A stretch of 64,000 nt of DNA from Lepeophtheirus salmonis (Eukaryota > Arthropoda > Copepoda > Siphonostomatoida > Caligidae). Positions 24,344 to 35,547 of the stretch are shown here, one piece after another. A program made the position numbers and the translations under genes. The notes under the pieces are model-generated. The model had not been told where the DNA came from. It was given only the letters and a program-made list of their open reading frames with translations, and did no database searches. The first letter of the stretch is position 1. Every line of letters starts with the position of its first letter. Location: the NCBI RefSeq assembly GCF_016086655.4, contig NC_052132.2, forward strand, positions 5,768,805 to 5,832,804, in the 5' to 3' direction.

Positions 24344-25145
24344 CACTGGCAAGAAAAAAATGGAATTTCACTTACTTTTTTAACTACCTACTTCTTTAAC
24401 TATTTTCTCATCAGGTAACGCGGTAATTCGGCAATTCAAATTAAGAAAAAATAAGGTTCAATATGGGCATAAACATTTATTTGTAAAAAATTAAAGTATT
24501 TTTGTTAAATTATAACTTTCTCAAAAATCTTGCCGTTCCCGCTTTAACTACTTTACAGACTTTTGTCATTATTTCAGGTATTTATTCAAGATAGGTAGGT
24601 GTGATATCATTACAAGCATTTTTCAAAATGTTCCACAACTCATTCTTACTCTTGGGGCATTTTTATCGAAACTTTTCTGTCCAGGTGTTCTTACAATAGC
24701 TCTATTGGGTTCAAATCAGGAGATTGAGCTGGCCATTGTATAATGGATAAGATGTGAGAGGCTTCTTTCTTTTCAAAGAAGTTTTTGCAGAGCTTGGTTG
24801 TATGTTTTGGATCGTTGTCTTGTTGAACCCCAAACTTCCTTCCCATTAATCTCTTTCCAGAAGGAATGGCTTGCGTCTTCAGTATAGAATGAAAACCATT
24901 CTACGTCAGTATTCCAATATTTAGTACTACCAATCTCTCATACTTGCCATAGGGAAACATTACATATGAAATTAAGACTAGTCAAAACAGTTTGGATTTT
25001 TACAGACAAATAATTAAAAAATATTTTATGGATCTTTTTTTTTCATAATCATTTTTAATGGATTAAAGTAAAAAATATTGAGAAAGTCAATAACATTGAT
25101 GAAAATTACAAAAAAATATTTTTTCCAGACTTTTACCTGTCAGTG
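24344..25145 (-). mobile_element. Tc1/Tc3-like element with both ends, transposase N-terminus deleted
   Basis: Ends CACTGGCAAGAAAAAAATGG and, inverted, CCAGACTTTTACCTGTCAGTG, each flanked by TA. The minus strand encodes a decayed transposase: QAIPSGKRLMGRKFGVQQDN with DPKHTTKLCKNFF (second catalytic Asp, about 24790-24850), QWPAQSPDLNPIELL (third acidic residue, Glu, about 24695-24740), then a C-terminal region ending near 24520 with KVVKAGTARFLRKL. The DNPKHT/NPIE wording is typical of Tc1-like enzymes with a D..E ending. The DNA-binding part and first Asp are missing, so only about half of the usual 340 residues remain. Stops interrupt it. Confidence 0.8.
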
Positions 25146-25388
25146 TATGTCCATAACTATGGTAAAAACCTATCGAACATAACTACGGTATAACCTCGTA
25201 CCGAATTAGCCTAAAATATAGGTATCTATATCTTGAGAACATCAGCGTTGTTTAGTTATAAAATAATCTTGAACAAAAATCATAAAATGTAAAAAATGCC
25301 AATATTTATTTATTTTACTTCATTATAAAGTGTACTAAATAGAAATTAATTTATACATATTTTTTTTTTCCATTAACCTTGGCAATCA

Positions 25389-25414
25389 AAACAGTGCTTA
25401 CATAAGCACTGTTT
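25389..25414. repeat. Perfect 12-bp hairpin
   Basis: AAACAGTGCTTA and TAAGCACTGTTT pair perfectly around a 2-base CA spacer. It is isolated in AT-rich sequence, with no gene nearby that it could terminate. Confidence 0.8.
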
Positions 25415-25675
25415 GACTTAATAATTTATATTACTTTATCCACTTTCGACAATTAGCCTTGCAGAGCCTATTGCATCTTGACATCAAAATTACAGGAACG
25501 GAATCGGAGCATAAACACTATTCACATTTTCACCCTCTTGGCGTGCGATTTTGCCATTCTCGAAGAAAAACTGTTGAATATGTAGTATTTTCTCATTGCT
25601 GATATGGACACGTGCTCCAACAAAACAGAGACAAACAATCACAGAACTGTCTACAGATACAACAAATACTTAAAG

Positions 25676-25990
25676 TGCAATTTGGGTCTCACCGAAATCC
25701 TAACAATACTTTTTTTGTTTATATGAATTGATGATAATTCGTGGAAGAATACATATGTAAACCAGACTTAGTTTTGAACAAGATCATTTTAGCTTGCTTT
25801 AAAGTTGACGGGTCATATGTACATTAAATTTCTTCAAATTCAGAGAGTTTCTGATGATTCTTTTTTTTTTTTTTTTTTGTGTGTGTGTTGACAATTTGCT
25901 CTAAAACTACCCATTTATATTTACTTAATCTCACGATTATAATTAATATCATTAAATAGTAAAGTGACCAGATATCCCTGCATTCGAAGA
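25676..25990. repeat. Dispersed repeat A, copy 1
   Basis: Parallels 42299-42660 over several blocks in the same order: AGTGCAATTT, GATAATT, GAAGAATACA.ATGTAA, TTGACGGGTCATATGT..ATTAAAT, TCAAATTC.GAG, TTACTTAATCTCACGATTATAA, and AGTGACCAG..ATCCCTG. Part of the middle (GTTGACGGGGCACATATGTA) also occurs at about 32106. No coding. Confidence 0.6.
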
Positions 25991-26274
25991 TGTGTTCATG
26001 GCCGTACAAACACCCTGAAATGTCGTCAGTGTCATACTCAGACTGATTAGTAAGACCTTCAAGTGAATGTGTTTGTTCCTTGTTAGTTCTACTCTAAGTA
26101 TCTTGGCCGAAATGTAACCAAAAAGAGAGAAATATCAGTATCTTAATTGTTCAAATACAAGTTCTCACAATGAAGAAGATTTGGCATCATTTGTGGGATA
26201 TCCAATCATCGTCTTTTATTATTCCTATTCATTCTCATTGGTAGATGGAATAAGTATAAATAAAGTAGAGTATA

Positions 26275-27450
26275 CATGGTCCACGGAAAGTTCTGTTAAA
26301 TGTTTATTAAAGTACTAATGATATAACTAATTATATAATTTTCATATCATTATAGACATAGTTCGACACAAGTTCCAAAAACATGTGGCATAACTTTCAT
26401 TCAAAATGGTCACCCTTAGCCTTGACCACAGCCCAAAGTCTCTCTGGAAAGGACTTGCATACTGCACGCACTATCCCCACGGGGATGGAGTCCCAGGCAG
26501 CCACCACTTTGGACTTCATGTCGTCCAAATTCTTGCTGGGGGTAAAACAGACTCTCCTCTCAAGAATGGGCTACATAGAGTAATCTGGGGGCCAGACTGC
26601 CTTGTCCCAGAAGCCACTCAAATTGGCATCATACTCCCGCTGCGTCTCTCTGGATGTGTGGGAGGGGGCTGTTTGAAGGTCTATAGTTCATTTTGGAATT
26701 ACTGTTAGGCCTACAGAACAATACTTTCCTCCAGGATGATGCTGATGTACTCCTTGGTGTTGATCTTCACCCCGGATGGCACATACACCAAGGGGGACTT
26801 CTCTGCCTCTGTCACGGTCTCCCAACCCATCACAGACTATGGCTTCTGCCCTCTGTTGACTCCATGGTCACCCAGCTCACCTTTTTTGGCCAAAATACTA
26901 TCATTTTGGGGCTAAAAACCTGCTCCACAGTGAAAATATTATCATCACTGAACACAATTTTGGGAGTCGTGCCATTCCTCAGCTTCTGAAGAATGACATT
27001 GTTTTTCCGAATTTTTTTTGGCTTGACCTTGCTTGATAGATCCTTATGCCTCTTCATTTTTTTAGAAATACATCCCAAGGTCATCTAGGATAAGGTCTCT
27101 CATTGTTGTTGCAGCCATGTTGAAATCATTGGTCATCTTGGAGAGGTTCCTCCTAGGATTTCTTACAAATCCTTTCCTTACCTACCTTGACGACTCCGGG
27201 CGTCCTTTTTGACCTTGGTCTGTCCTTGATATATTTAGTCTCCCTGTACCTCTTAATGGTTCTCTTGAGTAGTATGGGATTGACCTTCAGGCTCTTTAGG
27301 TTCCTCAAGATGCCTGGTCGAGATTTGCCATTCAGGTACTCGTTGATTTTAGCCTATCTCTTGGCTTCCCTTGTGGTTTACAAAAATATTTGTTTTGACC
27401 TAGTTTTGATCCAACTAGAGTTTAAACATAATATCTTGCATCCTTACATA
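26275..27450 (-). mobile_element. Tc1-like element, family D, long copy
   Basis: The left end CATGGTCCACGGAAAGTTCT matches the family D end at 8397. The transposase runs on the minus strand from about 27400 and is broken. N-terminal blocks read LKSLKVNPILLKRTIKRYRE and RRNLSKMTNDFNMAATTMRD. A central open stretch at 26830-27084 contains KIVFSDDNIFTVEQVFSPKM (first catalytic Asp). QTAPSHTSRETQ (second block, with Asp changed to Thr), FWDKAVWPPDYS and the C-terminal KSFPERLWAVVKAKGDHFE (about 26400-26455) follow. Full length would be about 340 residues. The right terminal repeat is missing; the element is cut at about 27450, where a different dispersed repeat starts. The plus-strand frames here are antisense shadows. 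Confidence 0.8.
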
Positions 27451-27454
27451 TAAT

Positions 27455-28770
27455 TATACTAGCTACGGATTACCCGGCGTTGCTCGGACTAAGGAGGGAG
27501 AGGGAAATCACATTGAAAATGGTTAAATTTTTTGGGAAAATATTCAGAAAATACTTTTATATAATTATAATATGAATGTTTCGTTGTTCCTAATTGTCTT
27601 GGATTCTTCAGACTATTTAAATCTGGTTAAGTAAGGTAGGTAATTTACAACGTCTCATCATATCAACTTCCTCCCCTCCCCTTCCCCCCCAAACAACAAC
27701 AAAAAAAAAAAATCTTATTATTGCCTTTTGTAACCTTAGTAGTATTATGAATATCAAAAAAATAATGTGTTATAAACTTAAAATAACATACCAACATTTA
27801 TGCATCTAAAAAATTGTTTAGATGAGAAGTCCATTTTCTGTTTACTTCAAAAAATTCCCAAATCAAAATTCGCGAAGTAAATTGCAAAAAAACTTTTTTT
27901 GCACTAATTTTGCAAAAAACCTTTTTCGCACTAATTTTGCAAAAAAAATTGTTCATAGCATTTATAAAGAAACAGAAGTCTACTAATATTTTTTTCTCAT
28001 TCGCAAAAACAAAAAAGTTATGAAGAATAATGGTGTCGAAAAAATAACCTTCGATAATTAGTTCATTTTTGCAAAAATTGCTAAAATTATGTAACAAAAT
28101 GTTCCGGAAATTGAAAATATTTCATTGAACAGTTAGAATCTCAACTTTTATGTCCAAAATGTCTCGTTTTGTGGCATTTCTTTGAAAAATATTGAAAATT
28201 GACGTTTTATGAAAGATCGGGAGGAAGAAGAGAGAAAAAATGAAAAAAATTGAAAAATTATTCAGAAAATGACAGATATAACATCAATTTTTATTTGCAA
28301 ATTTATTTGAAAACCAATCTCCAGACAAACTTCTACAAACGTTATTCTATTTACTAATCCCATATTCCATTGGAAGTTCAATTTTTTTTTTTTTTTTTTG
28401 CATTTAAATAAAGGAAATTGCTATTTTCACAGATTTGTTTTTTTTTCCCATAACTTTTTTGATTTTGAATAAATTTAGAAAACGTAGTTATTCGTATAGT
28501 TGTTGTTTGAAACGCCATTCTCTTTTTGATAAATAACTCAAACCCCTATCTAATCTCCATGAGCTGCAAAAAATGATTTTTGTCTTTTGGGCATAGAATA
28601 AGCCCCCCTTATATGACCCCCAAAAAAAAAAAAAAAAAATCGACACCCCCGTTTTAGCACGTCCGATCTCAAAAGAGGGACCCATGCAAAATTTCAGCCC
28701 CCTAGGTTCAACGGTGTGGGAACGTATAAAGGACATCTACACACTCACAATCTCTCTTTTATATATGTAG
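27455..28770. repeat. Dispersed repeat starting with a CCCGGCGTTGC motif
   Basis: It begins ACTAGCTACGGATTACCCGG then CGTTGCTCGG and ends near ATCTCTCTTTTATATATGTA. The opening resembles a widespread invertebrate repeat whose exact class I cannot name. A related start, on the opposite strand, is seen at about 37868-37905 (GCGCAACGCTGGGCAAAACT). Inside are a CCCCC/poly-A/CCCCC stretch (28616-28652), long A/T runs and a 27-bp tandem repeat. The minus frames at 27798 and 28488 show no domain. Confidence 0.5.
27894..27950. repeat. 27-bp tandem repeat, two copies
   Basis: TTTTTGCACTAATTTTGCAA followed by AAAACC is repeated once with small changes (27894-27921 and 27922-27950). It explains the duplicated FCKISAKKV peptide in the minus frame, which is not a gene. 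Confidence 0.8.
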
Positions 28771-28959
28771 ATTATATAAAGTTAATTTAAAATATATCTT
28801 ATTATATAAATTCACAGCAAGAAAAATTGAATAGTTAGTATATATATTAATCAGTCAAAGCAATTTATCTCATAAGAAGTGATGCATAAAATATATCTTG
28901 ACGGGATGTCAAAATAAAAGTAGAAAAATATAATGAAAATAAAAAATAAAATGAACGCG

Positions 28960-29410
28960 GTAATCCTGACAATTGAAAGAATGTTTGTGAGGAGAGCAGC
29001 TGGCATGACGTTCTATTAGGTCAGCTGCAAGCACCTATAAAAGAAAGAAAATAAACTCAAATCCAACTCTGTGGTTAGCAAGGGCATATGGACTAGAATT
29101 ACTCCAATGTTGAACCTCAACTTCATTCCTAGTCGAATAAGAGCTTATAACCAGTGATGTTAATCGGTAGAATTTTGGGCAAGTAAAGAAAAAAAGCAGC
29201 TGTTAGACGAGGAAAATAAGCACAAATCCCAATCTGTATCGAAACCGTCGTATATCCACTTTTCATGAGCACACGTACTAGTTATTAATTAATACATAGA
29301 TGTTATCTCTTCAAGAATTGAATAATAATTATAACAGCTTTAGAAAATTTAAAAAGACTATTTAGATTCCCAGCTAGAAAAAGCCGCTTCATTTTCTAGA
29401 ATGCATATTA
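28960..29410. repeat. Dispersed repeat B, copy 1
   Basis: Runs parallel to 36980-37340: GCGGTAATCCTGACAATTGA and AGAATGTTTG.GAGGAGAG here against CTGGTAACCCTGACAATTTG and GAATGTTTTGAAGGAGAG there. Later come GAATTACTCC.ATGT, then CTTATAAC, TTTTCATGAGCACAC and TTGAATAATAATTATAACAG. Weaker copies lie at 4280-4400, 710-1030 and 44740-44890. No coding. Confidence 0.6.
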
Positions 29411-29579
29411 TACACCTCTATACATCAGAAATAATTATAATAATGAGGCTGGCTCACGTGTCCCGCTGCAAAGACTCGACCAGCTCGTAGGCAATGCAAA
29501 TCTCTGCACATAATTCTGCTCTTATTAAAAAAAAATCATATGTTGGAGAACTCGTACATTAAGGTATTACTGTAAATAC

Positions 29580-30060
29580 AGAGTGACTAGGTAAAAATGT
29601 CTGGTTTTTTAAATGTAATAAATGAGTCCGTAATAAAACTCATTAATTATGAAGTTTGAATTAGATACATAATTAAATAAAAACTCAAAATTTGAGCCCC
29701 CAGCAGCCATCCATTTTTCGAGACAAGGTCAAAAACTTCAACAAGCCCGATGGATTTCTCTGTTTTCATTTCGGCCCATTCGTAGATTATCAAGCCCTTG
29801 AGGTCATTGATACTTGAATGGTGGACGTGTAGATCCTTCTTCTCGAGGATGCCCAGAAATAAAGATACAAATGATTTTGGACGGGTCGTGAGATTTTTAA
29901 ATTGTTCAGAGCAGAAATTTTGCGATTTTTTGCTCGTGTGACAACAAGCAGCATCTTTTTACGAAACATATGATCCCTTTGGATAATTGCAATGTCCGCG
30001 TAACTTCGACATAGAGTGGATCAACAGTTCGTTGATTTTGATGATGCTACTTCGACATCT
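29580..30060 (-). pseudogene. Tc1/mariner-type transposase, C-terminal remnant
   Basis: Minus-strand pieces in changing frames: RPKSFVSLFLGILEKKDLHV (about 29830-29890), SSINDLKGLIIYEWAEMKTE (about 29765-29825), then a shift to LEKWMAAGGSNFEFLF (about 29680-29725). The order parallels a C-terminal transposase pattern of a PxxxDFxLWG block, a DLK block and an RLxxCIxAxGxHFE ending. The catalytic aspartates and the N-terminal half are not readable. The left end at 29581 may be the terminal repeat, but no partner was found. Confidence 0.5.
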
Positions 30061-30105
30061 TTAGAACAACTGTCATGTGTCAAACGGGTTTTTTTAAAGC
30101 TTCAA

Positions 30106-30143
30106 ATAAAATAATTCCAATGACGTCATTGGAATTATTTTAT
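30106..30143. repeat. Perfect 38-bp palindrome centred on TGACGTCA
   Basis: Left arm ATAAAATAATTCCAATGAC and right arm GTCATTGGAATTATTTTAT are exact reverse complements with no spacer; the centre is TGAC|GTCA between 30124 and 30125. It can form a cruciform, and the centre is a perfect CRE/ATF-type octamer, although nothing nearby suggests a promoter. Confidence 0.95.
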
Positions 30144-30181
30144 ATTTAATTAATACTCATTAAAGAGTATTAATTAAATAT
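30142..30181. repeat. Perfect 17-bp inverted repeat abutting the first palindrome
   Basis: ATATTTAATTAATACTC (30142-30158) and GAGTATTAATTAAATAT (30165-30181) are exact reverse complements around ATTAAA. It overlaps the preceding palindrome by two bases. Confidence 0.95.
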
Positions 30182-31439
30182 AAATCAAAATTTTAACCTT
30201 CTTAAAAGAGTTCCTTCTCATATTTTATTTGTTAGGGATGACTGTTCTTGGATCAGTATAACAGTATAAAAAAATTTCTTGTGTTAAATATCTACTGAAA
30301 TTATAATAGAATTAATAAAGATAACTTTCATACAATATACGAAACAATCGAGGAATTCCCATTCAGTTGGAATCGGCAATAATCGTGCATTTTTTAAGTA
30401 TCAGTTATCGGCATTGTCTAAATACGGCCGATTCCAATGATGCATTTGCATAATTATATATATGGGTAATATGAATTATTTGAGCTCATTTTTGGCTACA
30501 AAATTACGATTACAAAGCAATAAAATAGCTAGTCTGGACAACGTCGTTTCAACACATTAAAAAAAGGGGGCGGATGCAAAGAAAGATGTAAGAAAATTTG
30601 CAGATTTGTACAGGAAATTTACTTGAAAGTAACAATTTAGATATAAACACATTTTTACTGCCTATTACATTTGAACTGTATCATGAGTTGTCCAAAAAGT
30701 CCATAACGGTAGGAGTTGGGTTGAGCAGTTTACTCTGAAACCATATAGTAACTTTTTCACTTAATATTTCTTTTTGTTATGTTTTTTGAATGATATTGTT
30801 TATGTGGCCAAACCAGTAAGATAATAGAAAAATGCCTATTGTCAGTACCGCAAGTATTTTTATTTTTTTTATCTGTGAGACAGTTGAAATTAGATCAGAG
30901 GCCGAGGGGTGGGGAGGATGAATTTAAATATCTTACAAAGTTGTAGGCATACATTTCCTAATTTGAGCCAACCAGATAATAATTGACTACTGAGCTTGGA
31001 GAGTAATTAACTTTTTTAAATGTAAATATATTTATAACTAATTATGATTGATAAATTTATGTATTTTTTTCCCTATCCGTAATTAATAAAAAGTTAAACA
31101 AATTAAATCATTTCCTTATTTGTTTATGAAATTTCATTATTATTAATAATAAGGAATCAGTATCAGAATTGTCCAAAAAGATTCTATCAGAATCTGCTGA
31201 AATTTGTTATTGGTACATCCCTATATTAAATGAACCATTAATATATATTTTTTTAATTTTATTAGGACTTGCTATGGACATTGCGATCTGATAACATCCT
31301 TGTTTAATCCTTCAATGAAGAGCTTTGATAGATTTGGACCTTTTTCTCCATCTTTGACTTCTTCTCCATTTTTTCATTTTTATTGTTAAGTCAATTTTAA
31401 TTAAATAATACCACAAATTCTCTGATTTTTTTATACCTA
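30182..31439. other. No gene seen
   Basis: AT-rich, no open frame over 60 codons with any recognisable content. At 30685-30705 a GTTGTCCAAAAAGTCC-type stretch could be a transposon end, but no partner was found. Confidence 0.45.
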
Positions 31440-31865
31440 ACACTCATTGGAGAGTCACCTCGGCAGTATTATTCATCTCCTTAAGCATTAAAACCCATTG
31501 GAACTCTTGTGAATTGTTGTCTTCTCCAACAAGTTAGGAATGTGGTTTAAGCTATGTTTTCTTCACCCAAAGGAACTTGCCAATAGGCTTTTGATGCATG
31601 CAAAGGGGGGATCTTGGGATTTGGGAGAATGATATTTGCTACTTGGTTTGATATGGAAAGAGGGGTGAATTGGGCTATCTAGAAATTCCTCGATAATCCA
31701 CCACAATTATAATCTCACCTAGAGTTGTCTTAGGAACCATATGCACTGTATTTCTCCCTTTTGTTTGCTTCTCAACTGATTCAAAGATTCCTTGCATTTC
31801 CATTTTTCGTAGCACAGTTAAAATTATCTCTCTTTATGCAAATGGAATTTGACGTTTTACAAGTG
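31440..31865 (-). pseudogene. Ty3/gypsy-type reverse transcriptase remnant
   Basis: The minus strand from 31865 reads VKRQIPFA, a stop, REIILTVLRKMEMQGIFESV, then NTVHMVPKTTLGEIIIVVDY and RGIS, then SPLFPYQTK. Further on, with shifts, come a HQKPIGKFLWVKK block and EFQWVLMLKEMN, corresponding to the D-x-S/x-A-Y-W-Q-x-P-L and V-P-M-G-F-N stretches of gypsy RT. The catalytic YMDD part lies beyond the readable end at about 31440. No LTR, RNase H or integrase of the same element is attached. The integrase relic at 32400-33130 lies on its 5' side, the wrong order for one gypsy element, so the two are probably separate insertions. Confidence 0.6.
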
Positions 31866-32399
31866 TTATGATAGATTAAATTTCTAGTTTATTTTTCAAA
31901 TGTATATACATCCTTATTTCAAGCTATTTTGTCATAAGATTGCCCATTGTAGACCCATAGTGAGTGAAGGATGAGAAGAGCCAACATTTAAAGGAATCAT
32001 TATAGCAGATATACAACAAAAAAATCAAACCCAAGTGTCAGGAACTGTTCAGTAGGGATTTTGTTCCCAGGGATTCATTCCTTTACATTCTAGCTCGCTA
32101 TTTTGTTGACGGGGCACATATGTACTGATCATATTCTGTGTTCTTTCAAATTAAATAATTTAATTCCCTTAATTATTTCATTTCTGTCATCATGAGACCA
32201 AATATAATCACTACTAAACGTACGCTCATACATGGAATAATGGAGTTTTATATTCCCATATGAGTGGAACAAAAAAGGAGTACTCGACATTTCTCTGAGT
32301 TATTAGTTGTCAACGAACAGACCCACTTTTCATTAATAATATATAGGATGGGGATTGTCAATCTAGAACAAGTGTAGGACTCAATATCTTGGCAACCGT

Positions 32400-33130
32400 G
32401 ATATTTATGTTTTTAAGAGTGTTCTCATCAAATTTATCTGACAAAACTGAACAAGAAATAAAAAAATTGGGATGTCCTCGAATAAGAATCTGTTTTTACT
32501 AGATTGAACAAACTTCGACCCTTGCGACCATTTGGTTGTGTTGTTATCTAGAAGCCATACGATCAACATATTTTTAACATCCGCTTTTGTATGCTCAACA
32601 CTTCCTTGACTTTGAAGACGACGGGATCTTCCGTGAACTAGAACCATATTTGACCAGAGAGATTTGAGTTCAACAATAATTTTAGCAGTAAATTCCCGTC
32701 CATTGTCCGATTGAAAGATTTATGGAGCACCAAAACTCCAAAACTTTGTTATTTGATCTTGATAATGGAAGATTCATTTATAATCCCCGTCTGGTTTAGA
32801 TTGCATATTGATGAGATCACTTGTCCTCTTGAGTTAAAATCTGATAATGTAATAGGCTTAACAACAACTTTTGAGGATTCGGTTTTCCTTTTTTTTTAAA
32901 TGTATGCATCACCATTTTTTATAAAAACACAAAAGGCATATCTTCCTAGATTTGCAAAATTATTGGTATGTTCTTTTGATTTTTTGTGAATGCCACCATG
33001 TCCTGCAAAATTGAGAGCAGCCTTGATAACATGGAACATTTTTCAGGAGGAACAAAATACTTTATGTCTTACCCCTCTTTCTAGGAATTTATACAAACTA
33101 TCTTAATGATCCCTCCGATGACAATGACAC
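32400..33130 (-). pseudogene. KRBA2-like integrase remnant
   Basis: In the minus direction: an integrase zinc-finger-like region with VPPEKMFHVIKAALNFAGHG (frame changes; about 33000-33060), a lysine-rich stretch KKRKTESSK and KPITLSDFNSRGQV (about 32830-32870). The catalytic region reads FQSDNGREFTAKIIVELKSL (Asp codon at plus 32705-32707), then LVHGRSRRLQSQGSVEHTKA (Glu codon at plus 32594-32596). The last two acidic residues are 36 residues apart, within the range of retroviral-type DDE integrases. The wording QSQGSVE..KADVK and NNTTKWS resembles the integrase of the vertebrate KRBA2 gene and related transposon proteins. The first Asp region is frame-shifted and part of the core is deleted. 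It ends at about 32460, where repeat M begins. It could be a Ginger-type DNA transposon or an LTR element; I cannot decide. Confidence 0.6.
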
Positions 33131-34464
33131 CATATCTAGAGCAGTCTAAATTTGTCTTTAAAATATAATACTTAAATTGTCATTAACAATATTTTAATGC
33201 ATTTCTGATCTCAACAAATGTAAAAAAAGATTTGTTATATAAAATATAGCGAAGATATTGAGCTGATGAATTCTTACTTTCTCAGTAATCTTGTTTCCCA
33301 GCCAGTTTCATCCTTAGGACACTTTGGTTTGGCCCTTAAAACTTCCTCCATATAAGATTCCAATCAGGACATAAAATCCCCGACTCCGACTCTGACTACA
33401 GTATTTTGAATGTCACCGACTCCGAATCCAAGACACATTATTATTTTTTAATAATACGTATTATAGCCAATTTATGTACTATTGAGTTATTGGAGTCTAT
33501 ATACTTTAAATATAGATTTAATTGATAGTTATATGTAGTAAATAATTGTGACATGTATAAAGAAAATATTGGGAATATAATTTATGTATTCGTAACCGAG
33601 GAATGAGAAACACACAGCATCTCACAGCAATGTTACACTTTTCTCTGATTACATTGACTATTCACATGTCAATTTAATGAACTAGCCCGGCCAGTGGCTA
33701 TGTTATACCCAACATAGTAATTTAGACTTTAGTAGTTTTTGGGAATTGGGATTGTAAGGACGATAAAGCAGTTTGGAAATTTGTGAAGTTAACTAATAAA
33801 TTATTTAACTTAATAAGTTTCATAAAATAATGGTACTTCATACCCATAATGTATAACCATTTAGAAAATAACTATATACGAATACTCAATATAAGCCTTA
33901 GATTCTAAATAAGTTTTATTTATATAAATTATAATAATTTTTGTTCCCGGAGTCGGTACAAATTTTCCTACTCCACCAAAAATGGCTAGACTTCAACTCC
34001 ACGACTCCGAAGCTTAAATTCCAATTCATCTCGAAGAAAGTATATATTGTTGAACGATATATTATTTTCTTATAATTCGTATATCTTCTCAATAAACTTA
34101 CTTTCATGATCCAAATCTATTTGATTGAGTTTGACCAACACAATTGAATGATAGTTAAAAGCTAACTGAAGTACCTCCAATATCAATAGTCAATCTACTC
34201 AGTTCAAGGTGCTAATTGAAATAGCTGAGAATAAGTAAGGCATGATTTATAGGGTTGAATTAAGGGCTCGACAACCACGAATTCCAGAATTATTTGTTAA
34301 GGAATGACACTTTTTAGAAACTCCCTAAATTCATAAAATCAAAAAAATATATATCTCTAAATAAAAATTTATCATGGATATTGCACTTTTATTTTTTATA
34401 TATACACGCAGATATGAAAACGTTGCCTACCCCTAGCCTGAATATTTCATTTGTACTAGTAAGG
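33131..34464. other. No gene seen; flanked by GACTCCG-rich patches
   Basis: At 33379-33435 the words CCGACTCC and GACTCC occur several times, and at 33946-34015 CCCGGAGTCGG and ACTCCACGACTCCG occur in part as the inverse. This may be one repeat of about 650 bases with inverted ends. The minus frame at 33916-34107 lies over the right patch and shows no domain. Confidence 0.4.
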
Positions 34465-34632
34465 ACTTGTACATTTCCATTTCTTGAACCAGTTTAAACT
34501 TGTATAATATTGTTTTGTTCAAGTTAACATTTGTACAAGACTGTTGTTATTCAAGTTACAACTCGTACATTAGTGTTGTACAAGATGCAATGTATATAAA
34601 ATCGCAACTTGTATACAGCATATTGTTCTTCT
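34465..34632. repeat. Degenerate minisatellite, about 32-bp unit, five copies
   Basis: Units begin with variants of ACTTGTACAT at 34465, 34498, 34529, 34561 and 34607 and most end with variants of TTCAAGTT. Spacings are about 33, 31, 32 and 46. A poly-T tract follows at 34634-34651. Confidence 0.7.
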
Positions 34633-34651
34633 TTTTTTTTTTTTTTTTTAA

Positions 34652-35429
34652 TATGGGACGCTGAATTTTAGCTGCACACGCTTGTTGCTAAACCTAATCT
34701 AAAGTGACATTCATTGTATTTAATTTTTATTTCAATTCCTTTTTCTTTTCTTTATTGAATCTAACGCTCTGAGCTCTATCAGATAAACTTTGTTTTATTC
34801 AAATAAATTATAAGTTTTGCGATTACTTTATGGAGTTTATTAGTTTTTATGAATACAAAAATAATTATTTTTATTTGTAGACAATTTATTTTCATATAAG
34901 TTTATTTAAACAATCACATATATAAATTAAAAGCTTATATTTTCCAGCCATTTGCTTAAGGATTTTACGAAGCCAGTCACTTTAAATAAGCCATTTTTAG
35001 ATAGGATATCCAATCGAACTGTGTTTGGAAGACCTTTATTGTCTGACTTGCATTGAGGGACGTACAAATGATTATACACTTTTGAAGAGAAATAAAAAGA
35101 TATATTACTTGGACAATGTACGTTAATTAGACTTGCTATTTAGTCCACTACCTCTTTCATAAGGAAGCTATTTACTGAAAATTCTCTGGGATATGGTATC
35201 CCTGAATAATCATATTCTTATTTTCTCCTTTTCCTTCCCCTCTTGCAAGAAAGAAAGACAAGCTGAGCAGCCTACAAAATTATTATCTCCGTCAATAACA
35301 CCATGACTTATATGATTAAAAAGATTAAATAATATTGATCATAATCACTCACGCAAAGGAACACACAACGCTGGATATAGCAGGATATTACTACAATAAG
35401 AGAGTAATTAGGACTGGTTCTTAAGAAAA
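34652..35429. other. No gene seen
   Basis: AT-rich. A minus-strand stretch at about 34940-35060 is open in one frame (about 40 codons) but has no recognisable motif. Confidence 0.4.
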
Positions 35430-35515
35430 TCGGTCCTTGGAATGTGTCCAAAAAATGTAAATGCCAAATAGGATATATGAGATATGTATTCAAGGAATTG
35501 CACATATCTTGCAAA
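35430..35515. repeat. Dispersed repeat H, fragment
   Basis: CGGTCCTTGGAAT and GATATATGAGATATGTATTC with GAATTGCACATAT match the two H copies at 44045-44290 and 44395-44690. The minus frame at 35308-35514 is a by-product. Confidence 0.55.
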
Positions 35516-35547
35516 AAAATATTCCTGTTTTCATGATGACACAGAAT

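Noticed and set aside
26383..26989. Overlapping plus-strand open frames of 66-100 residues
   Set aside because: They are antisense to the family D transposase on the minus strand, whose motifs are recognisable there.
31440..33130. One single retroelement made of the integrase and the RT relics
   Set aside because: On the minus strand the integrase would come before the RT, and repeats A and M lie between, so two separate insertions are more likely.
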